Shown: positions 48,018-56,713 of the stretch, piece by piece
Layout: each line of letters starts with the position of its first letter
Position numbering within the stretch: position 1 is the first letter of the stretch
From: Streptococcus sp. S784/96/1
GTDB lineage: Bacteria > Bacillota > Bacilli > Lactobacillales > Streptococcaceae
Assembly: GCF_902729355.1 (NCBI RefSeq)
Contig: NZ_CACVCC010000001.1
Location: 1 to 64,000, forward strand
Reading direction: 5' to 3'
Length of the DNA stretch: 64,000 nt
The notes under the pieces: generated by a model
What the model saw: the letters and a program-made list of their open reading frames with translations, nothing else
Databases searched by the model: none
What the model was told of the DNA's origin: nothing
Translations under genes and position numbers: made by a program

Positions 48018-48931
48018 CCTATCTTGTTATTGATGTTGGTGGCACTTTTACTAAATATGCCATAATGGATGCGGCAGGGAACTTTATTGACAAAGGTAAG
48101 ATTACAACTGTCAAGGAAGGTAGCTCAGCGTTTGTTAGCAGTCTATATAACTTATATCTCAACTATCCTAATATAGATGGGATTGCTATTGCTAGTGCAG
48201 GTGTTATTGATAGTGATCGCGGGGTTATGTACAATGGTGGCTCTCTGGACTTTATCAAAAATCTACCAATAGTAGCTCTTTTAAGTGAGTGCTGTCAAGT
48301 ACCCGTAACGATAGAAAATGATGCTAAATGTGCTGCTTTAGCTGAATTATGGAAAGGAAGTTTTAGCGATTGTCAAAATGCTATTGCTATGATTATTGGA
48401 ACGGCAGTTGGTGGGGCAATCATTATAGATAGAAAAATAGTCAAAGGAAAGAACTTGCTTGCAGGAGAATTTTCTTATATTTTAACAGACAGTTCTGACA
48501 GTTTAAATTTGGAAAAAAACTTTGCTATAAATGGTGGTTTACCTGCACTAATTGAGGCTTGTGCAAAACGAAAAAATTTAGTCCCTGAGCAGGTAACCGG
48601 AGAACTTATTTTTAAGTGGGCTAATAAAGGTGACGAGAATATCTTAGACTGTTTACGAGATTATGCCCATTTATTGGCTACCCAAATCGTCAATTTACAT
48701 TTTGTTATTAATCCAGAACGCATTGCCATTGGAGGGGGTGTCAGTGAACAGCCACTTTTACTTGATTTTATCAATGAAGAAGTTAGTAAATTGATAAAAA
48801 ACTACCCGTTTTCTGTTGCTAAACCTGAAATTGTTAATTGTCAATTTCATAACGATGCTAATTTAATTGGAGCTTTATTTCATTATCAAAGGTTAACGGG
48901 AAATTATAACAATGATGAAGCTAGAAAGTAA
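48014..48931 (+). CDS. ROK-family sugar kinase
   Basis: A 305-residue kinase with the phosphate loop VIDVGGTFTKYAI at the N-terminus, catalytic Asp in ENDAKCAALAE and the GTAVGGAIIID loop. The zinc Cys cluster of many glucokinase-like ROK proteins is absent. Probably phosphorylates a hexose freed by the neighbouring glycosidases. The 3' end carries half of the terminator hairpin. Confidence 0.88.
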   Translation: MTYLVIDVGGTFTKYAIMDAAGNFIDKGKITTVKEGSSAFVSSLYNLYLNYPNIDGIAIASAGVIDSDRGVMYNGGSLDFIKNLPIVALLSECCQVPVTIENDAKCAALAELWKGSFSDCQNAIAMIIGTAVGGAIIIDRKIVKGKNLLAGEFSYILTDSSDSLNLEKNFAINGGLPALIEACAKRKNLVPEQVTGELIFKWANKGDENILDCLRDYAHLLATQIVNLHFVINPERIAIGGGVSEQPLLLDFINEEVSKLIKNYPFSVAKPEIVNCQFHNDANLIGALFHYQRLTGNYNNDEARK

Positions 48932-48952
48932 ATATTTCGGCTTCATTTTTTT
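48915..48952 (+). terminator. Terminator of the GPH-GH78-MBL-ROK operon
   Basis: ATGAAGC / GCTTCAT arms (48915-48921, 48940-48946) then T-run to 48952. It overlaps the ROK stop region. Confidence 0.7.
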
Positions 48953-49137
48953 ACGGTTTGACTGTTAAATATTAGGTCAAGTTAGCGATTAAAATTAAAA
49001 TATCACTAAGCAGCTAATATTAGACTTTTATAAACTTCTCTTAAAATTTTTCTGTGAAAAAGACAGTATATTTCTGTAAAATAGCCATAGAGAAAAGGCT
49101 TACAAAGTTTTATAATTTAGAGAAAGGAGGTGTCACA

Positions 49138-50076
49138 ATGCTTGTTAAAAAAATTCAATTAGATGACAATAACCCTAATGTTACACTAACCACCTATATC
49201 TTGGATGATTCTGTGGAATTGTTGAATGGGAAGAAACGTCCAGCGATTATCATTTGTCCAGGAGGTGCTTACCTCAATTGTTCTGATCGTGAAGGGGAGC
49301 CAGTAGCTCTTCGTTTTGCTGCAATGGGGTACCATGCTTTTGTTCTTCGTTACAATGTTTTCATGACAGAATCAGATGATTTTAGCGTGGTATTTGAAGG
49401 GAAACACTTAGAAAAACGTGATTATTCTATTTATCCCGCGGCGATTAGAGATATCGCCAAAGCTTTTGTAACGATTCATGACCATGCCGATGAATGGCTG
49501 GTTGATACTGATAAAATTGCTATCTGTGGTTTTTCTGCAGGTGGGCACAATGTCCTAAATTATGCTGTGCATTATGATAAAGCAGTCATTACAGATGTAT
49601 TTGACTCAGAAAAAGTTAAGCCAGCAGCAGTCATTGCAGGTTATCCGCTGTCAGACTACGTTTATATGAAAGAATTCTTAAAGACACAAGATGATATGGC
49701 TAAAAATCTATTTAGGATTGGGAATTTGTCCCTTTTTGGAAAGGAAGAGCCGACAGAAGAGGAGTTGGCTAATCTGAGCCCAAATCGTCTCGTTACTCAA
49801 ACAACCCCACCGACCTTTCTTTGGGCAACGGCAGGAGATCGTTTGGTGCCAGTAGGACATACGACTCGTATGGCAACTGCCTTAGCTGATGCCGGTGTCC
49901 CGTTTGAGGTTCATATTTATGAGGAAGGGAACCATGGCTTAGCCTTAGCAACTCAGGCAACTGCTAAAGCAAAGACAGAGCTCAATTCGATAGCAGCAGA
50001 ATGGATTACTTCAGCCGATATCTGGCTCCAAAAACGTTTTGCTTTACCGTTAGAAGAAAAAAGTAGATGGGCATAG
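49138..50076 (+). CDS. Alpha/beta hydrolase, acetylesterase/lipase-like
   Basis: A 312-residue cytoplasmic esterase with oxyanion motif CPGGAYLNCSDREGEP, nucleophile Ser in GFSAGGH, Asp in AGDRLVPVGH and His in EGNHGLAL. Related enzymes deacetylate xylo-oligosaccharides or cleave feruloyl esters. ATG 49138 follows AGAAAGGAGG; the upstream extension from 49054 is not credible. It likely removes acyl groups that block the glycosidases. Confidence 0.88.
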   Translation: MLVKKIQLDDNNPNVTLTTYILDDSVELLNGKKRPAIIICPGGAYLNCSDREGEPVALRFAAMGYHAFVLRYNVFMTESDDFSVVFEGKHLEKRDYSIYPAAIRDIAKAFVTIHDHADEWLVDTDKIAICGFSAGGHNVLNYAVHYDKAVITDVFDSEKVKPAAVIAGYPLSDYVYMKEFLKTQDDMAKNLFRIGNLSLFGKEEPTEEELANLSPNRLVTQTTPPTFLWATAGDRLVPVGHTTRMATALADAGVPFEVHIYEEGNHGLALATQATAKAKTELNSIAAEWITSADIWLQKRFALPLEEKSRWA

Positions 50077-50143
50077 GAATCCTCAAAAATAGGGTAGTAA
50101 GAGACTTAGATTTCAACTATTCTTAAAAAATAGAACAAATATA

Positions 50144-50202
50144 AAATGGCTTAGAATCAACGTTTCTTAACGACGTTAATCTAAGCCATTTACTGTTTTA
50201 AG
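50144..50202 (+). terminator. Terminator after the esterase gene
   Basis: Perfect 12-bp outer arms AAATGGCTTAGA / TCTAAGCCATTT (50144-50155, 50180-50191) with an inner ACGT stem, followed by a T-rich run. Confidence 0.75.
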
Positions 50203-50238
50203 TTTTTTTGCCTAGTCTCCTAGATTCCTTGTTAAGGC

Positions 50239-50340
50239 TCAAAAATTATTTTTGCTTTCTTGATGCTTTAATCGATACTGTTTTGGGGAGAAACCTGTTT
50301 CTTTTTTGAAAAAGTTATAGAAGTAGTGTTCCGTTGAAAA
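50239..50340 (-). pseudogene. C-terminal remnant of an AraC-family regulator
   Basis: 33 codons plus TGA in frame, matching the end of an AraC DNA-binding domain (HYFYNFFKKETGFSPKQYR). The 5' part of the gene is missing. It joins directly, at about 50341, to a plus-strand GH43 remnant. Confidence 0.8.
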
Positions 50341-50440
50341 TACAGCGATTGCAGATTACGTCTGGCTACCAATTCGTTTTGAAGGAGAATGTGTCTATAT
50401 TGATTGGCGCGATGAATGGACGTTGGATGAGTTTGAGTAG
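50341..50440 (+). pseudogene. C-terminal remnant of a GH43-type glycosidase
   Basis: 33 codons ending in TAG, reading DYVWLPIRFEGECVYIDW and a DEW-x-L-x-x-F ending, typical of the end of many GH43/GH117-like propeller glycosidases. No start or body remains. Together with the AraC remnant it marks a deletion across a divergent regulator-glycosidase pair. Confidence 0.65.
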
Positions 50441-50448
50441 AGAATATG

Positions 50449-50487
50449 AAAAAGCATCAAGCATATATGACTCGCTTGATGCTTTTT
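50449..50487. terminator. Bidirectional terminator
   Basis: Perfect 14-bp arms AAAAAGCATCAAGC / GCTTGATGCTTTTT (50449-50462, 50474-50487). Runs of A and T on both sides let it serve the GH43 remnant and the minus-strand AraC gene, whose stop lies inside it. Confidence 0.9.
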
Positions 50488-51436
50488 AGACATCTTGTTG
50501 CATCAAATTTCGGTAATGTTTTGGGGTGATGAGATACTTTTCCTTGAATCGTTGATAGAAATGACTGGAACTTTCATATCCAATAAGGGTGGCGATATCA
50601 TTGATAGGTATCGTTGTATTGGCAAGGTAGTCTTGGGATAGGGCAAGCTTGCTGTCAACGATATGCTCGGCGATGGTTTTTCCGGTTTCATTTTTGATGG
50701 TTCTGGATAAATAGCTGGCGCTGTAATTGAGTTGCTTAGCCAAGTTTTTTTGACTGATTAGTTGAGGGTTTTCTTGGATAAGTTTCAGACATTTTTCAGT
50801 TAAAGAGCTCAGCTTTTTCTTTAAAACAAAGGATTTCTGAAGAGAAAAAGAGTGAATGACTTGTAAAAATTGGCCGATAATAGCTAAATCAGTCTTGTGA
50901 AGATGGCTGATAAAAGCTGATAAAAAGGTCTCTAGTTGTTTTAGCTGAGAAGAAGTTAGGTTGAGAATTCGGATTTCCGTTAGGAGATGCTGATTTGGAT
51001 TGTAATCCAGTATCAGTTTAGCGAGATTGGAATGAATGAGGATGTCTATAATTTCAGGTTTTTCCTCTTCAATAGGGGCAAGTAGGTGCCTTGTCTCTTC
51101 AGGAATGATTGCCATCTGACCTGGAGTTAGGACAAAAGGTTGTTTGTTGATAATGTGAACCAGACGTCCTGAGACCAAGAAGCTCAGTTCAACATAATCA
51201 TGGTAGTGTAGGCGAGTAGGAAAATCCAGTTTGTTGTAGACCATACCGATGTGCTGATTAGCATCAAGGTTGATACCGTCTAGGATTTCTGCCATGGTGA
51301 TTTTATTTGCCCGTTCATTTATCTTGCTAAAGGGCATAAAATCATCTTCATGATAGGTATAGAGTTCAGATTTTGTAATAGCTTCTAAGGTATTTCCAAA
51401 AGATGGCAGCTTATTGAGAAGATTTTTTGAGAGCAT
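50486..51436 (-). CDS. AraC-family transcriptional regulator 4
   Basis: A 316-residue regulator with cupin sensor (LHYHDYVELSFLVSGRLVH) and AraC domain (ISQKNLAKQLNYSASYLSRT; PINDIATLIGYESSSHFYQRF). Divergent from the MFS-GH78 genes at 51573-55054 and the likely activator of that pair. Confidence 0.9.
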   Translation of the reverse strand: MLSKNLLNKLPSFGNTLEAITKSELYTYHEDDFMPFSKINERANKITMAEILDGINLDANQHIGMVYNKLDFPTRLHYHDYVELSFLVSGRLVHIINKQPFVLTPGQMAIIPEETRHLLAPIEEEKPEIIDILIHSNLAKLILDYNPNQHLLTEIRILNLTSSQLKQLETFLSAFISHLHKTDLAIIGQFLQVIHSFSLQKSFVLKKKLSSLTEKCLKLIQENPQLISQKNLAKQLNYSASYLSRTIKNETGKTIAEHIVDSKLALSQDYLANTTIPINDIATLIGYESSSHFYQRFKEKYLITPKHYRNLMQQDV

Positions 51437-51485
51437 ATTTTCTCCTTTAGGTCATATTATCACAGTTTTTAGTCAAATACAAGCA

Positions 51486-51545
51486 TTGGATAGGGCAGGG
51501 ATTTTGGATAGAATAACAGTATGGAATAAGGCCTTTATCTATAAT
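51486..51545 (+). promoter_or_regulatory. Candidate AraC-binding direct repeats and -10 box
   Basis: TTGGATAG occurs at 51486-51493 and 51504-51511 (18-bp step), upstream of TATAAT at 51540-51545, which lacks a good -35. This arrangement fits an activator-dependent promoter for the MFS gene. Confidence 0.5.
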
Positions 51546-51572
51546 GATTAATTTTTAATAGGAGAATAAAAG

Positions 51573-52760
51573 ATGAATCTCAAAACAAAAATTGGTGTTG
51601 TCAGCATGGTATCAATGAACCTATCTGGGGTCGTTGTTGGCTCTGCAATTGCTGCCATTGGACAGTCTTTTCCAGATCTTCCCATTTCTACGGTACAATT
51701 ACTGACGACTTTACCTGGACTTGGGTCTCTTCTTATTACGCTTATTGCAGGTCAATTGGCGCTGAAAATTTCTAAAAAGACTTTGTCCTTACTAGGGATA
51801 GCTTTGATTACCCTTGGCGGTTTATTGTCTTCTTTTTCTAATAGTTCTATTACTGTTATGATGCTTTGATCTATAATATTAGGGGCAGGGCTTGGTTTTG
51901 TCACAACAATTAATCCCATGTTGGTTTCAGAATACTTTGACGGTGAGGAACGTTCAAGTGTATTAGGAATGAGTACTGGCGTCACTTCTTTAGGAGGGAT
52001 GGTTTTAATGGCGTTGGGAGGACTACTTGGCATGTCCGACTGGCGAAAACTTTATTGGGTTTATGGTATGGGTATAATAGTTTTTTTCATCATCCTTATT
52101 TGCCTACCAATGGATAAGGTAGAAGAAAATCAAAAACAGTTTGCAAAGAAACAGAGCTCTTTTGTGATAATGATCAGAGAAATAAATCCTTATACTGTAA
52201 TTGTTTATTTAGCAATTTTTGCAATGGTTTTAGCTATTAATGCCTACATGATAAATTTATCCTTAGTAATTTATAGTCAAGGTATCGGAGATACAGCTGT
52301 GACAGGTCTAGTGAACGCCATTGGAAGTGTGGGAGGAATCATAGCTGGATTTGGATTTTCTTTTATTCGTAAATGGACAAAACCAAATACCCTTGCTTTT
52401 GGCTTTATATGTGAATCTTTAGCTTTGGGGTTAACTTATGTTTCAAATAATATGTTTCTCTTAATTTTAGTAGCTATTCTTTCAGGCATTGGTATGGTAG
52501 CGGTTATGGAAAGCTCACCATTTCTTTTATCAATGTTGTCTAAGCCTCAAGATATTCCTATTGTTATGACAATTTTTGCTTTTATTAATGGGCTAGCAGG
52601 TGTTTTAGCTCCTAAAATTATTAGTGGTTTAGGGGTACTTACGGGTTTACCAAGTTTATTATTTGGTTCAATGCTCACGTTAATTGTAGGAATTGTATTA
52701 TTTACGATAAAGTTTGGAAAAAAAGCTGAGAGCGGTGCTCTTTTACAGAATAATAAATAA
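51573..52760 (+). pseudogene. MFS transporter interrupted by a stop codon
   Basis: A 396-codon frame encoding a 12-helix major facilitator protein, broken by one TGA at 51867-51869 (codon 99). Reading is in the same frame on both sides (TVMML stop SIILGAGLG). The stop stands where MFS proteins usually have an Arg at the start of helix 4, so a CGA-to-TGA change is likely. A downstream restart at 51918 would give 280 residues without the first helices. Transport function is probably lost unless the stop is read through. Confidence 0.88.
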
Positions 52761-52769
52761 GGTGGAAAA

Positions 52770-55054
52770 ATGAAAAATCAAGAGTCAAAATGGACAGGTC
52801 ATTGGATTTCAGCAGAACATGCGCGTGTATCAGAAGAACCAGAATTTACATTAGAGGAGATGTTTTCTGGGAAGTTACGTCCACAGGAGCCTGTTGAAAA
52901 AAGGTTACATCCGACAGTTTATTTTAAAAAGAGATTTCAACTTAATAAAAAAATAAAAAATGCAAAGTTAGTGATAACAAGTCAAGGAATCTATCAAGCC
53001 TATCTTAATGGTCATAAGGTAACAGAGGCTATTTTTACACCAGATTATACGGAGTATCAGGATTTTCTGATGTACCAAACTTATGAAGTAAGAGACTTAT
53101 TACAAGTAGGGGAAAATATATTAGCTATTGAAGTGGCTGATGGTTGGTATGCTGGCGCATCAGTGTTCAGGGAGGAAGTGCTCAATTTGGCAATCAATTA
53201 GCGCTATTAGCTGACTTAGAGGTGACCTATCAGGATGGAGAGAGGTTGACTATAGGCACGGATGAATCCTTTAGCTCAGGAACTGGTAAACATGTTTATG
53301 CTGATATTCAAATCGGAGAGAAACAGGATTTGCGTTTGGACAATAATTGGAAGACGAATTTTCAAGATTTAGATGAAACGGTTTTTGAAATTAGAGCTGA
53401 CTATGCTCGATTAACTGAACAAGAAGGTCCTGTAGTCTTTCGTAAAGAAAGTCTTTCAGCGCAAAAAATCTGGAGAGAAGGAAATCATTTAATCGTTGAT
53501 TTTGGTCAAGTCATTGCTGGTCGTGTCCGATTGAAAACTTACTTGGCAGAAGGTCAAGAAATTAGCCTTGAGCACGCAGAAGCTTTGAATGAAAGCGGAC
53601 TATTCTTTAAAAATATTGTGGGCAGAAATAAGGATGCCACAGACATTTTTATAGGGCGTGGGCAGGTAGAGTGTTTAGAGCCTGATTTCACTTTCCACGG
53701 TTTTCGTTATGTGAAAATTTCAGGGATAAATGAGCTGGACTTAGCTGATATAGTCGCAGTTGCTATTTACTCAGATATGCCAGTAACAGGAAAGCTAATG
53801 ACCAGTGATGATAGGGTTAACCAACTTCTTTCTAATATCCTGTGGAGTCAAAAGGGCAATATGTTGTCCATTCCGACAGATTGTCCTCAGCGGGAGCGGG
53901 TCGGATGGACTGGTGACATGCAGGTTTTTGCGCCAGCTTCAACTTTTTATTTAAACACTAATGCCTTTATCCAACGCTGGTTGAAAAATGTTCGGATTGG
54001 TCAACATGAGAATGGTGAAGTTGTGGACTATTCACCGACACCAAAAGATGCCAAAGATTCGTCCTTCACGGGCTCTTATTCATCCGCAGGTTGGGGGGAT
54101 GCTATTATCATGGTGCCTTGGACACTTTACGAGCGCTTCGGAGATAAAAAGGTCCTTGAAGACAATTATGAAGCTATGCTCAAATGGTTTACCTATGCGC
54201 AGAAAAGTGCGGCTGGTGATAAAAAAGGCGATGCTCGCTACATTTGGGATACCAAGTTCCACTATGGTGACTGGATGTTTCCGAGTTTCATGATGACCGA
54301 TCCTGCCCCCATGCGAACAGCGGAGGTTACAAAGGATTTGGTGGCGACAGCTTTTCTTGCCCATTCGGCAGAGCTTTTGGCAGATATTTCTGAGGTTTTG
54401 GGAAAAAGCGGAGCAGATTGTCGTGATTATGCGAAAAAAGTCAAGTCAGCCTTCACCCAATATTTTGTGACCAGAGAAGGAAAATTGATTGCAGATTATC
54501 AAGGTTGCTACGTCCTAGCGCTAGCTTTCACGATGGTTCCTAAAGTTCTGGAAAATCAGCTACTAGCCCAGCTTGTACAAAAGATTAAAGATAATGATAA
54601 TCGCTTGGACACAGGATTTTTATCGGTTCCCTACCTATTGGATGTCTTGTGTGAGTATGGTCAAGAAGAATTAGCAAAAACAGTCTTCTTCCAAGATGCT
54701 TGTCCATCCTGGTTCTATGAAATTAACCAAGGTGCTACAACGATCTGGGAGTCTTGGGCAGGCATTCAACCTGATGGGACAGTAGGCACCTTCTCTTTTA
54801 AGCATTATGCTTTCGGTTGTGTTCTGGATTGGATTATTCGTGAAACGGTTGGACTCAAAATCCTAGAACCAGGCTACAAAGCTATCCAAATCAAGCCATC
54901 GTTGGAAATTGTTGAGGATTTTGAGATGACTTATCAATCAGTTTCGGGCCAAATTTGTATTTCAAAAAGGAAAAGAGAGTGGGTAGTGACAGTTCCGAAA
55001 GAAATTGATGTGGAAATTGATTTGAGTCGAGTAGGTGGCTTTTTAAAGGGGTAA
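52770..55054 (+). pseudogene. GH78 alpha-L-rhamnosidase, copy 4, frameshifted
   Basis: Two overlapping frames (52770-53201 and 53144-55054) together give a 761-residue rhamnosidase (GHKVTEAIFTPDYTEY; DCPQRERVGWTGD; GATTIWESWAG). The shift falls near 53154-53158 (GGCGC), best explained by loss of one C from GGCCGC (Ala-Gly-Arg). The active-site loop lacks one Asp seen in copies 1-3. Shortest of the four copies, without helical tail. It lies 10 bp after the broken MFS gene, so the module appears to be decaying. Confidence 0.88.
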
Positions 55055-55110
55055 TCAATTTTGGTTTATATCTACGAAATGAACACACAAGATGTGTTAT
55101 TAGGACATGG

Positions 55111-55136
55111 AGGAAGCGTTTTCTAATTGATATACT
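55111..55136 (+). promoter_or_regulatory. Promoter of GPH gene 3 with cre-like site
   Basis: AGGAAGCGTTTTCT (55111-55124) resembles a cre site (about 10/14) and occupies the -35 region. An extended -10 TGATATACT follows (box 55131-55136). AACACA/TGTGTT inverted words lie just upstream (55082-55098). Confidence 0.45.
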
Positions 55137-55181
55137 TATTCTTGTAAAAACCAAAAGAAAATAAATTAAGGAGATATTCTT

Positions 55182-56570
55182 ATGGAAAATAAACAGCCAA
55201 AAGAAAAATTAGATGGTAAATTTGCCTTCTTCCATGCCACATCGGTTAGTGGTACTGCCATGATGATTGCAGCTATTTTGGGAAGTTACTTTAGTATTCA
55301 TTTAACTGACACAGTTGGCTTAACTGCGACATCGGTAGCTTTGCTGATGACAATTTCAACATTTTGGGATGCCGTTAATGATCCAATGATGGGATTGATT
55401 GCTGACCGTACTAAGACCAAATGGGGTCGTTATCGCCCGTACTTCGTTCCAGCGCCAATTTTCTTGACTATTTTTGCTGTTATGCTTTGGCAAAATCCTG
55501 GCCTTGGTCAAAATGGTAACTGGTGGTACTTCTTGATTGCTTACATCGGCTATCAAATGACAGTAACCATGTACACCATGCCTCAAATGTCAGTATTACC
55601 AGCACATGTTAAAAGTGACGCTCTTCGTAATAAGGTTATCGGCTATGGTGCAAGTGCAACAGCCATTATGTTTACAGTAGGTTCTTCCTATGCAAATTCT
55701 ATTAAAGGATTTTTAGGAAATCTTTTTGGAGTATCAAATGGTTGGGTACCGCTTATGCTTATCCTCGGTGCTCTATCATGCGTATCCTTCTGGGGACTAT
55801 TTGCAACAGCTAAAGAAAAATTTATTGAACCACTGCCAGACCGTCCAATGTCTCAGGACTTGAAACGCATTTTGAAGCACAAAGAGTTATCTCCATTCAT
55901 CATTGTGTGGATTATGGCTTCTATGGGATATGGCTTAATGTTTGCGACTTCAGTTTTTTATGTGATGTACTATCTTGCCCGTCCTGATCTTATTGAAACT
56001 TACATGCTTGTAGTATCTATGGGTGCTTTGGTGTCAATGGTTGTTCTACTTCCAATTTTCTTGCGTGTCTTTAAAACTGGTCAACGTGCTTTGACAGTGT
56101 CAGTGATTAGCTCATCAATTTGCTATGCTTTACTATTCTTCTTTGGAAATAGTAACTTTATTTTCCTATGTGTTGTTACCTTTATCGCTACAGCACTTGC
56201 TTCTATGCAAAATGCTCTGGTTAACGTTCTTGTTAATGATGCGATTGACTATGTTCAATTTACAGAAGGTATTTCAGCAAACGGCGTGATTTCTTCTATT
56301 AAAGGTTTTGCTCAAAAAATGGGTAACACTGTATCAAACTCATTGCCACTTTTCCTTCTTGGTCTTGTTGGTTATGTAGCCGGTGCTGTTGGGCAACAAA
56401 ATGAAGCAACACTATTTGTTCTGAACTTTATGAGATTTGGAGCACCAATTATTACAGGACTAATCATGTTGTTCTGTTTGCGATTTAACCCAGTTGAAAA
56501 ACATTATGATGATATTCAAACAATGAAATCAATGATTCGTGACCATTCAGATGATAATCACGAAGCGTAA
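55182..56570 (+). CDS. GPH-family sugar:cation symporter 3
   Basis: A 462-residue, 12-helix GPH symporter with FWDAVNDPMMGLIADRTKTKWGRYRPYF. Codon use looks close to that of highly expressed genes (mal-like), unlike the AT-richer neighbours. It precedes the GH2 gene with a terminator-like hairpin between, and probably imports the galactoside or glucuronide for that module. Ribosome site AAGGAG. Confidence 0.9.
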   Translation: MENKQPKEKLDGKFAFFHATSVSGTAMMIAAILGSYFSIHLTDTVGLTATSVALLMTISTFWDAVNDPMMGLIADRTKTKWGRYRPYFVPAPIFLTIFAVMLWQNPGLGQNGNWWYFLIAYIGYQMTVTMYTMPQMSVLPAHVKSDALRNKVIGYGASATAIMFTVGSSYANSIKGFLGNLFGVSNGWVPLMLILGALSCVSFWGLFATAKEKFIEPLPDRPMSQDLKRILKHKELSPFIIVWIMASMGYGLMFATSVFYVMYYLARPDLIETYMLVVSMGALVSMVVLLPIFLRVFKTGQRALTVSVISSSICYALLFFFGNSNFIFLCVVTFIATALASMQNALVNVLVNDAIDYVQFTEGISANGVISSIKGFAQKMGNTVSNSLPLFLLGLVGYVAGAVGQQNEATLFVLNFMRFGAPIITGLIMLFCLRFNPVEKHYDDIQTMKSMIRDHSDDNHEA

Positions 56571-56590
56571 CACCAACTGAATATAGCGGC

Positions 56591-56630
56591 AACGACACGG
56601 TTGGTTTGTATCAGCGGTGTCGTTTGTTTG
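56591..56630 (+). terminator. Terminator after GPH gene 3
   Basis: AACGACAC / GTGTCGTT arms (56591-56598, 56617-56624) followed by TGTTTGTT, a weak T-run. Confidence 0.6.
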
Positions 56631-56713
56631 TTAAAAAGATATAATAGAACAGAAAGGAAACGATGTGAACATTTGGGTGTCCAAGTGATGTTGACATCAG
56701 GTAATAACATAAC

